Positions 1-7,836 of a stretch of 64,000 nt of DNA are shown piece after piece. The stretch comes from Clostridiales bacterium. GTDB lineage: Bacteria > Bacillota > Clostridia > Lachnospirales > Lachnospiraceae. The notes below the pieces were generated by a model, which did not search any database, was not told the DNA's origin, and worked only from the letters and a program-made list of their open reading frames with translations. The position numbers and the translations under genes were made by a program. Position 1 is the stretch's first letter, and the number at the start of each line of letters is the position of its first letter. The DNA lies in assembly GCA_020860565.1 (NCBI GenBank), contig JAJBUA010000031.1:20265-84264 (forward strand), in the 5' to 3' direction.

Positions 1-2
1 AT

Positions 3-332
3 AAGCCGGCAGAGAACCGTTTTGTGGAGAATACTACGATCGGAGCTGTCATCACGAACGCGGATTTTACGAAAACACAGCTTTGCAGGATTGCGTCTCT
101 GACGCACAACGGGCTTGCCCGTGCCATACGTCCGGTTCACACGTCTGCAGACGGTGACAGTATCTATGCACTGTCAACAGGCGGGATTCAGGCGGATGCA
201 GATATGGTCGGCACGCTGGCGGCAGAGGTGATGGCGGAGGCAATTTTAGTTGCTGTAAAAAGCGCGGATGCCGCCTATGGATTTCCCTCGTGGAAGAGCT
301 TACAGGAAAATGAAATTCAGAATATAAGATGA
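3..332 (+). CDS. P1-family (S58/DmpA-type) peptidase, C-terminal part only
   Basis: The frame is open from the left edge, so only the last 109 or so residues are present and the true start lies outside the window. The visible part contains NTTIGAVITNADFTK and the run HNGLARAIRPVHT followed by DGDSIYALSTG, which is the conserved C-terminal core of the P1/DmpA peptidase family (self-processing N-terminal-nucleophile aminopeptidases). The catalytic Ser at the processing site is upstream and cannot be checked. Its stop overlaps the cobS start as ATGA, so it is probably co-transcribed with the cobalamin genes, although no functional link to them is known to me. Family assignment is good; substrate is unknown. 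Confidence 0.8.
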   Translation, partial: KPAENRFVENTTIGAVITNADFTKTQLCRIASLTHNGLARAIRPVHTSADGDSIYALSTGGIQADADMVGTLAAEVMAEAILVAVKSADAAYGFPSWKSLQENEIQNIR

Positions 333-1120
333 GACAGGATAAACAAAAAGAGAAGAAAAGTATCCGGCTGTCGGATAGCTGCCGGATCGCGTTTTCCATG
401 TATTCAAAGATTCCGGTTCCGCAGACAGAGTGGACCGAGGATGGCATGCGGTATGCCATGTGTTTTTTCCCGGCGGTGGGAGCGGTGCTGGGATTTGCTG
501 TTGTGTGTTTTCATCTGTTATCCGGCCGGATGGGGCTTGGCATGATCGCTGACGCATGCTTCGGAACCGCATTGCCGCTCCTTGTCACCGGCGGAATCCA
601 TATGGATGGTTTCCTGGATACTGTGGACGCCCTGAGTTCGTGGCAGGATCGGGAAACAAAGCTTGCGATCATGAAGGATCCGCATACGGGAGCTTTTGCC
701 GTCATTGGATGTGGCGTTTATCTGCTCTGCTATCTGGCGGCGTACAGCGAACTTAAGACAGGAGCTTTTCCTGCGATAGCAGGAATTCATGTAGGAACCA
801 GGGCACTCAGCGGGTGGGCAGTTGTAGCGTTTCCCAAGGCAAAGAAAGAAGGACTTGTGAGTACCTTTGCCGGACAGGCGGATACACGGACAGTAAAGAT
901 TTCCATGGTGTTATGGGGGCTGGCGGCAGCAGGATATGTGGCGATAACAGCCGGTCCGCTGACAGCAGCCGGGATTTGCCTGACCGGTTTTCTGTGCCTG
1001 ATGGGGTATCACCGGATGGCTGTAAGAGAGTTTGGCGGAGTTACGGGAGATCTGGCGGGCTTTTTTCAGCAGAGTTGTGAATTGCTTACGATCGCAGTGC
1101 TGGCCTTTCTGACTTCATAG
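329..1120 (+). CDS. cobS: Adenosylcobinamide-GDP ribazoletransferase (cobalamin synthase)
   Basis: CobS joins adenosylcobinamide-GDP to alpha-ribazole (or its phosphate) and so closes the nucleotide loop of vitamin B12 at the cytoplasmic membrane. The 263-residue protein has the family length. It carries the signature GGIHMDGFLDTVDALSS at about residues 88-104 and KDPHTGAF at about 116, with several hydrophobic membrane segments. It overlaps the preceding peptidase gene by four bases and is followed by cobU-like, cbiB and cobD genes, which fits a late-cobalamin operon. CobT, which makes alpha-ribazole phosphate, is not seen and may lie to the left. Confidence 0.95.
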   Translation: MRQDKQKEKKSIRLSDSCRIAFSMYSKIPVPQTEWTEDGMRYAMCFFPAVGAVLGFAVVCFHLLSGRMGLGMIADACFGTALPLLVTGGIHMDGFLDTVDALSSWQDRETKLAIMKDPHTGAFAVIGCGVYLLCYLAAYSELKTGAFPAIAGIHVGTRALSGWAVVAFPKAKKEGLVSTFAGQADTRTVKISMVLWGLAAAGYVAITAGPLTAAGICLTGFLCLMGYHRMAVREFGGVTGDLAGFFQQSCELLTIAVLAFLTS

Positions 1121-1202
1121 GGAGTTTCATGAGATTAAAATGTCAGGGAGAAGTATTCCGGTGTATTCAGATGATGCAGTTTTTGACAGGATGGTACTTG
1201 AG

Positions 1203-1595
1203 ATGATTTTGGTGATCGGGGGAGCCAGTCAGGGGAAAGACCGCTTTGCCTGTGGACTCCTAATGGCTGGTAATGAAATAAAATATGAAAAGAATCTGGC
1301 GCGCGGGGGACGTGATCTGCCGGACACTGTATTTCAAAAACCGTATGTGTCAGGATATCAGGAGATCATCCGGACTCTTTTAGAAGAAGGACGTGATCCG
1401 GAGACATTTACCAGTGAACTGATTGCGGCAGATCCTGAACTGGTCGTTATGGATGAGGTCGGCAGCGGGATTGTACCGATTTCCCGCGATGAGCGCGAGT
1501 ATCGGGAAGCTGTGGGCAGGGCTGGACAGCTGCTGGCAGCGCATGCAGAACAGGTATACCGGGTTATATGTGGCATCGGTATGAGGATTAAATAA
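1203..1595 (+). CDS. CobU-like adenosylcobinamide kinase/guanylyltransferase, short and degenerate
   Basis: CobU normally phosphorylates adenosylcobinamide and transfers GMP to it. This 130-residue version begins MILVIGGASQGKD, the CobU N-terminus, and ends with DEVGSGIVPISRDEREYREAVGR, close to the family's conserved C-terminal block. The P-loop has Asp after the Lys instead of Ser/Thr, and the middle region with the guanylylated His is missing; the usual length is about 180. I chose ATG 1203 because an AGGATGG Shine-Dalgarno sits eight bases upstream; ATG 1140 and 1191 are in-frame alternatives. Its position between cobS and cbiB supports a cobalamin role, but full bifunctional activity is doubtful. 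Confidence 0.7.
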   Translation: MILVIGGASQGKDRFACGLLMAGNEIKYEKNLARGGRDLPDTVFQKPYVSGYQEIIRTLLEEGRDPETFTSELIAADPELVVMDEVGSGIVPISRDEREYREAVGRAGQLLAAHAEQVYRVICGIGMRIK

Positions 1596-1613
1596 GCGGA
1601 CAGAGGAGCACAT

Positions 1614-2594
1614 ATGGTATATGAAATGATGGCGGCAATCTGGCTGGGCTTTGTGGTGGATCTGATCGTGGGGGATCCGCAGGGCTGGCCTCATGTGGTG
1701 CGCCTGATCGGCTGGGTGATCCAAAGGCTGGAGATAACTCTGAGAAAATACTTTCCTCAGACAAAGGCCGGACAGCTGGCGGCGGGAAGAGAGCTTGTAA
1801 TTCTGGTGCTGATGGCGACAGCAATCATCAGTACCGGATTTTTACGAGTGTCAGACAGGATACATCCGCTGCTTTTTTTAATCATATCCGTATTCTTTTG
1901 CTGGCAGGTGCTTGCGGCAAAGTCGCTTTATGTGGAAAGCGGTAAGGTATGGCAGGCATTTCAACAGGGAGATACCGGGCGTGCGCGCGAGGCGGTATCT
2001 ATGATTGTCGGAAGAGATACCGAACTTCTGGACGAGGCGGGCATTATCCGTGCGGCAATCGAGACGGTCGCAGAGAATACTTCGGATGGTGTGGTGGCTC
2101 CGCTTTTTTATCTGTTTCTGCTGGGACCGGTTGGGGGACTCCTCTATAAGGCGGTTAATACGATGGATTCGATGGTCGGTTACCAGAATGAAAAATACCG
2201 TTATTTTGGCAGGGCAGCCGCAAAAATTGATGATCTGTTAAACTGGATTCCTTCGCGTCTGTCTGCGCTTTTGATGATTGCGGCGGCATGGCTTCTGCCG
2301 GGATATGACGGCGCGGCTGCCTGGCGGATCTGGAGACGCGACCGGCATAATCATAAGAGCCCGAATTCAGCACAGACAGAGGCGGCCTGCGCCGGGGCGC
2401 TGCATCTGATGCTGGCAGGAGATGCCTGGTATTTCGGTGAACTTCATCATAAACCAACGATTGGAGATCCGGACAGGACGGCGGAAGCGGATGATATCCG
2501 GAGAGCCGGCAGGCTGATGCTGATGACGGCGTTCCTTGCTTTAGTATTTTTCACTGTGTTGATGGTGATTCTGACGGGAGGCTATAAAGGATGA
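1614..2594 (+). CDS. cbiB: Adenosylcobinamide-phosphate synthase
   Basis: CbiB is the membrane enzyme that attaches (R)-1-amino-2-propanol phosphate to adenosylcobyric acid, giving adenosylcobinamide phosphate. The 326-residue length is typical. Visible family features are the N-terminal DLIVGDPQGWPHVVRLIGW, ETVAENTSDGVVAPLFY, KAVNTMDSMVGYQNEKY and the C-terminal region beginning SPNSAQTEAACAGAL, with several hydrophobic segments. A Shine-Dalgarno AGGAG precedes ATG 1614. Its stop overlaps the cobD start as ATGA, so the enzyme is translationally coupled to the one that makes its aminopropanol phosphate substrate. Confidence 0.95.
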   Translation: MVYEMMAAIWLGFVVDLIVGDPQGWPHVVRLIGWVIQRLEITLRKYFPQTKAGQLAAGRELVILVLMATAIISTGFLRVSDRIHPLLFLIISVFFCWQVLAAKSLYVESGKVWQAFQQGDTGRAREAVSMIVGRDTELLDEAGIIRAAIETVAENTSDGVVAPLFYLFLLGPVGGLLYKAVNTMDSMVGYQNEKYRYFGRAAAKIDDLLNWIPSRLSALLMIAAAWLLPGYDGAAAWRIWRRDRHNHKSPNSAQTEAACAGALHLMLAGDAWYFGELHHKPTIGDPDRTAEADDIRRAGRLMLMTAFLALVFFTVLMVILTGGYKG

Positions 2595-3652
2595 CAGAAG
2601 TTCGACATGGCGGCGATATTTACCGCAATCCGGTCCGGCTGGATTATTCGGTGAATTGCAATCCGCTGGGGATGCCGGATCCGGTAAAGGAGGCACTGCG
2701 CTCCTCCGTGGAGTCATGGGCTGTTTATCCGGACAGGTACTGTGACGAGCTTCGTGAAAAGCTGGCGGAAAAACTTGAGGTAAAAAAAGAATGGATTCTT
2801 TGCGGCAACGGTGCAGCAGAACTGATCTATGATCTGGTGGCAGCGGTGCGCCCGCGAAAGGCGAGAGTGCCGGTTCCTTCGTTTACTGAGTATGAAGCAG
2901 CGCTTTCGAGAACCGGATGTGCGGTATTTTATGAAAAGACACGGAAAGAAGAAAGATTCCGGCTGGATATCGGGAATTACCGGAAGAAAATTTCCGATGA
3001 TACGGATTTGGTAATTTTGTGTAATCCCAACAACCCGAACGGATTTGCAGTGAATGAGTGGGATGTACGGGAATTAGCTGACAGATGCCGGAAAAAAGGG
3101 GCGGTTCTGCTGGTTGACGAGTGTTTTGCAGAATTGACGGAAAAACCACAGCAGTACAGCGTGATATCCGCCTGCGGAAAATATCCGAATCTTGTGGTTC
3201 TGCGGGCTTTTACGAAGACGTTTGCGATGGCCGGGCTGCGGCTGGGATATCTGGTTACATCCGACCGGAATCTGCTGGAAAAGATCCGCAGGTATCGGCA
3301 GCCGTGGAATGTGTCGGTTCCCGCACAGGTCGCCGGAATCGCGGCAGTATCTGATGTGTCTGAGGATTATCTGAAAAAGTCACGGGAACTGATTGCTGCG
3401 GAACGGATCTATCTGACAGAGAAGCTTGCCGCGATGGGATTTCATGTATTCCCATCGGCAGCAAATTATCTGTTGTTTGAAAGTCCGGTACCGGAGCTTT
3501 ATGAGAAATGCCTGAAGGGCGGACTGCTGATCCGTGATTGTTCGGACTACCAGGGTCTGGTCGGTGGGTTTTACAGAATCAGTGTACGTACCCGCAGGGA
3601 GAATGAGGAGATGCTGGAAATTATCAGGAAGACGCTGGAAACTTACCCCTGA
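2591..3652 (+). CDS. cobD: L-threonine-O-3-phosphate decarboxylase
   Basis: This class I/II PLP aminotransferase-fold enzyme decarboxylates threonine phosphate to aminopropanol phosphate, the substrate of CbiB. The 353 residues match the family. HGGDIY opens the protein, the motif NPNNPNG lies near 145-151, VDECF (Asp 176 contacting the PLP pyridine nitrogen) follows, and FTKTFAMAGLRLGY places the PLP-binding lysine at about residue 209. The C-terminus has the substrate-binding Arg region RISVRTR. A histidinol-phosphate aminotransferase (HisC) is the main alternative, but the HGG start and the overlap with cbiB make CobD much more likely. It ends 10 bases inside the convergent CYTH gene. Confidence 0.93.
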   Translation: MTEVRHGGDIYRNPVRLDYSVNCNPLGMPDPVKEALRSSVESWAVYPDRYCDELREKLAEKLEVKKEWILCGNGAAELIYDLVAAVRPRKARVPVPSFTEYEAALSRTGCAVFYEKTRKEERFRLDIGNYRKKISDDTDLVILCNPNNPNGFAVNEWDVRELADRCRKKGAVLLVDECFAELTEKPQQYSVISACGKYPNLVVLRAFTKTFAMAGLRLGYLVTSDRNLLEKIRRYRQPWNVSVPAQVAGIAAVSDVSEDYLKKSRELIAAERIYLTEKLAAMGFHVFPSAANYLLFESPVPELYEKCLKGGLLIRDCSDYQGLVGGFYRISVRTRRENEEMLEIIRKTLETYP

Positions 3653-4089
3653 CTTAATTTGCTGTTCTGGTATTCCCCGCTGAAGGTTACTTCTCTGCCG
3701 AACCAGTGCGGCGGAGTGAAGGACAGGGCCATTTCTTCCGTAGGAAATTCTACTTCTGCAAGTATCAGGCCGGTGTATTTCCCGGAGAAAACATCCAGGT
3801 CGATGGTAAGATCGGAGCCTTCGAGCGGAATCCGGTATCTTTTTTTGGTGAGGATCAGACCGTCTGCCTTGGAGAGCAGATGGCTGTAGGCCTCTTTGGT
3901 GAGGGGAAGATTGGCTTCTTCGCGCATGAGAAGCCCACCGGATTTGTAGGTCAGATAGTAGTCGTCATCTGAGCGGCGGATCCGTACAACCGGGGAGGTA
4001 CACAGATAAGCCTGCTCAATTTGCTGAGAGGGATAATCCTGATAGTTGTCGGGCAGTGTGTCAATGAGATATTTACGTTCGATTTCCAT
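3643..4089 (-). CDS. CYTH domain protein (triphosphate tunnel family)
   Basis: The protein starts MEIERKYLI, the ExExK signature of the CYTH/triphosphate tunnel metalloenzyme superfamily, followed by RIRRSDDDYYLTYKS, KKRYRIPL and LDVFSGKYTGLILAEVEFP, the charged strands that line the tunnel. At 148 residues it is a minimal single-domain form. Bacterial members usually hydrolyse inorganic triphosphate; a nucleotide substrate cannot be excluded. It runs opposite to its neighbours, converging on cobD with a 10-base overlap. A GAGGTG Shine-Dalgarno precedes the start, and a weak promoter (TATGAT read on the - strand at 4106-4111) lies just upstream. Confidence 0.88.
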   Translation of the reverse strand: MEIERKYLIDTLPDNYQDYPSQQIEQAYLCTSPVVRIRRSDDDYYLTYKSGGLLMREEANLPLTKEAYSHLLSKADGLILTKKRYRIPLEGSDLTIDLDVFSGKYTGLILAEVEFPTEEMALSFTPPHWFGREVTFSGEYQNSKLSQG

Positions 4090-4244
4090 AAATCAGTCAC
4101 CTCGTATCATAATTTTCATCCTTTGTTCTCAATCATAACCCGGATCGGGAAAAAGAAAAAGAGGAAAGCGGAATTTTTTTGGAAAAATCACGTCGAAACA
4201 TGAAAAAATCCTCAAAAATCGCGGATAAACGCAAAAAAAGGTAC

Positions 4245-4273
4245 TGGTAATTGCAAATAAACTATGTTATAAT
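4245..4273 (+). promoter_or_regulatory. Probable vegetative promoter of tig with extended -10
   Basis: TATAAT at 4268-4273 is preceded directly by TGT, giving an extended -10. A weak -35 candidate (TGGTAA, 4245-4250) sits 17 bases upstream. The gene starts at 4338 behind AGGAGG, leaving about a 58-base leader. The rest of the 4090-4337 gap holds nothing else I recognise. Confidence 0.65.
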
Positions 4274-4337
4274 AAGCGCTTGAAGTGTGGCGTCTTGCCG
4301 TGACAGCCATACATTAATTTAGGAGGAACCCCATATT

Positions 4338-5624
4338 ATGAGTTTACAAGTCGAAAAATTAGAAAAAAACATGGCAAAACTGACCGTTGAAGTATCGGCA
4401 GAGCAGTTCGAAGAAGCTCTTAAAACTTCCTATATCAAAAATAAAAACAGATTTAGTGTACCAGGATTTCGTAAGGGCAAAGTTCCTCAGTCATTGGTGG
4501 AAAAAATGTACGGCGAAGAAGTCCTGTACGAGGACGCGATTAATGAAGTTTTGAATCGTACTTATCCGGACGCGGCGGAGGAGAGCGGACTTGAGATTGT
4601 TTCCAGACCGGAGATCGATGTGACGCAGGTTAAGAAGGGACAGACGATGATTTATACGGCTACTGTTGCCGTAAAGCCTGAAGTTACGCTGGGAGAATAT
4701 AAGGGCATCGAGGTTGAGAGGGCAAAACCGGAAGTGACGGATGCGGATATCGAAGCGGAGATCAAAAAGGCTCAGGATCAGAATTCACGGCTGGTAGCGG
4801 TAGAGGATCGCCCGGTTGCGGATGGCGACCAGACGGTGATCGATTTTGCAGGTTCTGTTGACGGTACCGCGTTTGAAGGCGGTACGGCGGAGGATTATCC
4901 TCTGACGATCGGTTCTCATTCCTTTATTGAAGGCTTTGAGGAACAGATCATTGGCATGAATCTCAAGGAAGAAAAGGACATTGAGGTGACCTTCCCGGAG
5001 AATTATCATGCGGCGGAACTGGCCGGGAAACCGGCGGTATTTAAGGTAAAGGTGAAGGAGATCAAAGTGAAGGAGCTTCCGGAAGTGGACGACGAGTTTG
5101 CCAGCGAGGTTTCTGATTTTGAGACACTGGATGAATATAAGGCAGATCTTCGTGAGAAACTGGAAAAAACGAAGCAGGCGCAGGCAACGGCTGAGAATGA
5201 AAACAATGTTGTTGCAAAGGTAGTGGAGAATGCTTCCATGGATATCCCGGAGGCAATGATTGATCTGCAGGTCGACAATATGATTGATGACTATGCAGCC
5301 AATATGCGCCGGCAGGGCCTGAGCCTGGAACAGTATTTCCAGTTTACCGGGATGACGATGGAGCAGCTGCGTGATGAGGTTCGTCCGGAAGCTGAGCAGA
5401 GGATCCGTACCCGTCTGGTACTGGAAGCGGTAGTCGCGGCGGAGAAGATTGAGGCTACGGATGAGGCAGTTGAGGAAGAACTCAAGAAGATGGCTGAGCG
5501 TTATAAGATGGAGCCGGATCAGGTGAAGGAGACCATGGGCGATCGTGGAATCGAGAGGATGAAGGAAGATCTGGCGATTCAGGAAGCTGTTGATTTCCTG
5601 GTAGCGGAAGCAAAACTGGTTTAA
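4338..5624 (+). CDS. tig: Trigger factor, ribosome-associated chaperone and prolyl isomerase
   Basis: Trigger factor binds the ribosomal exit tunnel and shelters nascent chains. The 428 residues show the three domains in order. The N-terminal ribosome-binding domain carries the loop GFRKGKVPQ at about 43-51. An FKBP-type isomerase domain spans roughly 150-245 with VIDFAGSVDG and FIEGFEEQIIGM. A helical C-terminal chaperone domain completes the protein. A strong AGGAGG precedes ATG 4338. It is followed by a terminator and then clpP-clpX-lon, a common bacterial arrangement that groups folding and proteolysis. Confidence 0.97.
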   Translation: MSLQVEKLEKNMAKLTVEVSAEQFEEALKTSYIKNKNRFSVPGFRKGKVPQSLVEKMYGEEVLYEDAINEVLNRTYPDAAEESGLEIVSRPEIDVTQVKKGQTMIYTATVAVKPEVTLGEYKGIEVERAKPEVTDADIEAEIKKAQDQNSRLVAVEDRPVADGDQTVIDFAGSVDGTAFEGGTAEDYPLTIGSHSFIEGFEEQIIGMNLKEEKDIEVTFPENYHAAELAGKPAVFKVKVKEIKVKELPEVDDEFASEVSDFETLDEYKADLREKLEKTKQAQATAENENNVVAKVVENASMDIPEAMIDLQVDNMIDDYAANMRRQGLSLEQYFQFTGMTMEQLRDEVRPEAEQRIRTRLVLEAVVAAEKIEATDEAVEEELKKMAERYKMEPDQVKETMGDRGIERMKEDLAIQEAVDFLVAEAKLV

Positions 5625-5644
5625 TACGCTGAAGGGCGTACAGA

Positions 5645-5673
5645 GGGAGTCCCGCAGGCGGAACTCCCTTTTT
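5645..5673 (+). terminator. Rho-independent terminator after tig
   Basis: GGGAGT at 5645-5650 pairs with ACTCCC at 5663-5668, extended inward by an imperfect CC/GG step, and is followed by TTTTT. It separates tig from clpP, although read-through into clpP is possible because no clear promoter is visible before clpP. Confidence 0.8.
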
Positions 5674-5702
5674 ACCATCATAAGATTTATGGAGGTTAAA
5701 AA

Positions 5703-6284
5703 ATGAGTTTGGTGCCTTATGTGATAGAATCTACCAGCAGAGGCGAGAGATCCTATGATATTTATTCCCGTCTTCTGAAAGAACGGATTATTTTCCTGGG
5801 CGAGGAAGTGAATGATGTGACGGCAAGCCTGATTGTGGCCCAGCTTCTCTTCCTGGAGTCAGAGGATCCCGGCAAAGATATTAATCTTTATATCAACAGC
5901 CCGGGCGGTTCGGTAACGGCGGGTATGGCAATTTATGATACGATGAATTACATTAAATGCGATGTTTCTACTGTCTGCATCGGTATGGCTGCCAGTATGG
6001 GCGCTTTTCTGCTGGCTGGTGGTGCGAAAGGCAAACGCTTTGCCCTGCCGAATGCGGAGGTTATGATCCATCAGCCGTCCGGCGGCGCTCAGGGACAGGC
6101 GACCGAGATCCAGATTGTGGCGGAGAAAATTTTGCAGACGAAGAAAAAGCTGAATGAAATTCTTGCGGCAAATACCGGGCAGCCTTATGAGGTGATCTGC
6201 AGAGATACGGAGCGGGATCATTATATGACTGCTGAGGAAGCAAAAGAGTATGGCCTGATTGATCAGGTGATTTCGAGTCATTAG
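5703..6284 (+). CDS. clpP: ATP-dependent Clp protease proteolytic subunit
   Basis: ClpP forms the tetradecameric serine protease chamber fed by ClpX or ClpC. The 193 residues are full length. The catalytic triad is visible: Ser 98 in GMAASMGAF, His 123 in MIHQPSGG and Asp 172 in RDTERDHYM. The N-terminal [11 protein letters not shown] is the usual axial-loop start. GGAGG precedes ATG 5703. It lies 19 bases before clpX, its unfoldase partner. Confidence 0.98.
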   Translation: MSLVPYVIESTSRGERSYDIYSRLLKERIIFLGEEVNDVTASLIVAQLLFLESEDPGKDINLYINSPGGSVTAGMAIYDTMNYIKCDVSTVCIGMAASMGAFLLAGGAKGKRFALPNAEVMIHQPSGGAQGQATEIQIVAEKILQTKKKLNEILAANTGQPYEVICRDTERDHYMTAEEAKEYGLIDQVISSH

Positions 6285-6303
6285 AAGGGACAGAGGTGTT
6301 GAT

Positions 6304-7605
6304 ATGCCGAATAGAATTGACGACAAAGTCAGATGCTCTTTCTGCGGGAAAAGTCAGGATCAGGTAAGAAAACTGATTTCCGGCATGAGTAAGGTATATA
6401 TCTGCGACGAGTGTGTGGAGTTGTGCGGGGAGATTCTGGAGGAAGATGAAGAGGAAGGCGAATCTTCGATTCCGGATCTGAACGGGATTAACCTGCTGAA
6501 GCCGAAGGAAATCAAAAGCTTTCTGGATGAGTATGTCATTGGTCAGGATCAGGCAAAGAAAGCGCTTTCGGTCGCAGTCTACAATCATTATAAACGTATT
6601 ACATCGATGAAAGATATGGATGTGGAAGTGCAGAAGAGTAATATCCTGATGCTGGGTCCGACCGGCTCCGGTAAGACCTATCTTGCACAGACACTGGCTA
6701 AGGTTTTAAATGTGCCGTTTGCGATTGCTGACGCGACTGCACTTACAGAAGCGGGATATGTCGGTGAAGATGTGGAAAATATTCTGCTGAAGCTGATTCA
6801 GGCAGCCGAATATGACATTCCCAGAGCGGAATACGGCATTATCTATATCGATGAAATTGATAAAATTACAAAGAAATCAGAAAACGTATCCATTACCAGA
6901 GATGTATCCGGAGAAGGTGTGCAGCAGGCTCTGCTTAAAATTCTCGAAGGGACACTGGCAAGTGTGCCTCCTCAGGGCGGCAGAAAGCATCCTCATCAGG
7001 AATTGCTTCAGATCGATACGACCAATATTCTGTTTATCTGCGGCGGAGCTTTTGATGGTCTGGAAAAGATCATCGAAAGACGTCTCAGTACGGGATCCAT
7101 CGGGTTCAATGCGGAGATTGTGGATCGGAACCACACAGATATCGATGAGCTTTTAAAACAGGTCGAGCCGCAGGATCTGGTGAAGTTCGGGCTGATTCCG
7201 GAGTTTATCGGGCGCGTACCGGTGACTGTGTCACTGGATTCACTGGATGAAAGCGCGCTGATACGGATCCTCACAGAACCGAAGAACGCACTGACAAAAC
7301 AATACCAGAAATTATTTGAGATTGATGACGTCAGACTGGAATTTACGCCGGAAGCGCTGCAGGAAGTGGCTCATCAGGCGGTGGAGCGCAAGACCGGCGC
7401 TAGGGGACTCCGGTCGATTCTGGAAAATGTTATGATGGATCTGATGTATGAGATTCCGTCGGATAATACGATCGGCATATGTACAGTCTCCCGCGATGCC
7501 GTACTGAAAAAGTGTCCTCCGGATCTGATCTATCGTGACCAGGCTGTGCCGAAGAAATCTTTTGTACAGAGATTCAAGAAAGAAAAGACGGGCGAGATTG
7601 CGTAA
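6304..7605 (+). CDS. clpX: ATP-dependent Clp protease ATP-binding subunit ClpX
   Basis: ClpX is the AAA+ unfoldase that recognises tagged substrates and threads them into ClpP. The 433-residue protein has an N-terminal C4 zinc-binding domain (Cys 11, 14, 34, 37), Walker A GPTGSGKT at 118-125, Walker [11 protein letters not shown], pore loop GYVGEDVE and the C-terminal sensor region [11 protein letters not shown]. All functional motifs look intact. It is followed by a strong terminator, so lon may be a separate transcription unit. Confidence 0.98.
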   Translation: MPNRIDDKVRCSFCGKSQDQVRKLISGMSKVYICDECVELCGEILEEDEEEGESSIPDLNGINLLKPKEIKSFLDEYVIGQDQAKKALSVAVYNHYKRITSMKDMDVEVQKSNILMLGPTGSGKTYLAQTLAKVLNVPFAIADATALTEAGYVGEDVENILLKLIQAAEYDIPRAEYGIIYIDEIDKITKKSENVSITRDVSGEGVQQALLKILEGTLASVPPQGGRKHPHQELLQIDTTNILFICGGAFDGLEKIIERRLSTGSIGFNAEIVDRNHTDIDELLKQVEPQDLVKFGLIPEFIGRVPVTVSLDSLDESALIRILTEPKNALTKQYQKLFEIDDVRLEFTPEALQEVAHQAVERKTGARGLRSILENVMMDLMYEIPSDNTIGICTVSRDAVLKKCPPDLIYRDQAVPKKSFVQRFKKEKTGEIA

Positions 7606-7608
7606 AAC

Positions 7609-7640
7609 AAATGGGAGCGTTGTGCTCCCATTTACTTTTA
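7609..7640 (+). terminator. Rho-independent terminator after clpX
   Basis: A perfect 10-bp stem (AAATGGGAGC 7609-7618 with GCTCCCATTT 7624-7633) closes a five-base loop and is followed by ACTTTTA. It sits four bases after the clpX stop and directly before the first copy of the dispersed intergenic repeat. Confidence 0.88.
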
Positions 7641-7784
7641 TGCGCACGGCCGGATAGAGAAGTTTTGCAGCTGACGCTGCATCCGGGTCTACGCTCCGCT
7701 TCGGTCGGCGCTAAACGGATGTTCACCGGACATCCAGCGCCGGCGCGGCGAGTATGAGGCAAAAAGCTGCCTCCTACTCGATCA
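7641..7784 (+). repeat. Dispersed structured intergenic repeat, copy 1 (longest)
   Basis: This belongs to a family with copies at 28747-28839 and 34632-34720. It opens TGCGCACGG, contains the hairpin GCAGC-TGAC-GCTGC (7667-7680) and closes with a long hairpin at 7749-7780 (CGAGTA...TACTCG with an inner GAGGC/GCCTC) followed by ATCA. Only this copy has an additional middle hairpin, GGCGCT 7707-7712 and GGATGT pairing with ACATCC and AGCGCC up to 7741. Like the other copies it follows a terminator and precedes a + strand gene (lon). Function is unknown: it may be a leader RNA, an RNA-processing site or a relic of a mobile repeat. Confidence 0.75.
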
Positions 7785-7810
7785 CAGAGCCGGGTAAGAA
7801 ACTTTTGCAG
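7785..7810 (+). repeat. Truncated second copy of the intergenic repeat in tandem
   Basis: Directly after copy 1, the bases from about 7783 to 7810 match the start of the copy at 34632 (CACAGA, CCGGGTAA, TTTTGC in the same order and spacing within a base), then the match stops before the first hairpin is completed. It therefore looks like a truncated tandem copy between the full element and the lon ribosome binding site at 7820-7828. Confidence 0.55.
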
Positions 7811-7836
7811 GACAAAAGATATAAGGAGGAAAGAGT

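Noticed and set aside
1129-1206. Short frame MRLKCQGE... before the CobU-like gene
   Set aside because: Only about 25 codons, no recognised motif, and it ends at the start of the better-supported cobU-like gene.
4785-5681. 298-codon open frame on the - strand
   Set aside because: Antisense shadow of trigger factor; it has no Shine-Dalgarno or domain and covers the tig terminator.
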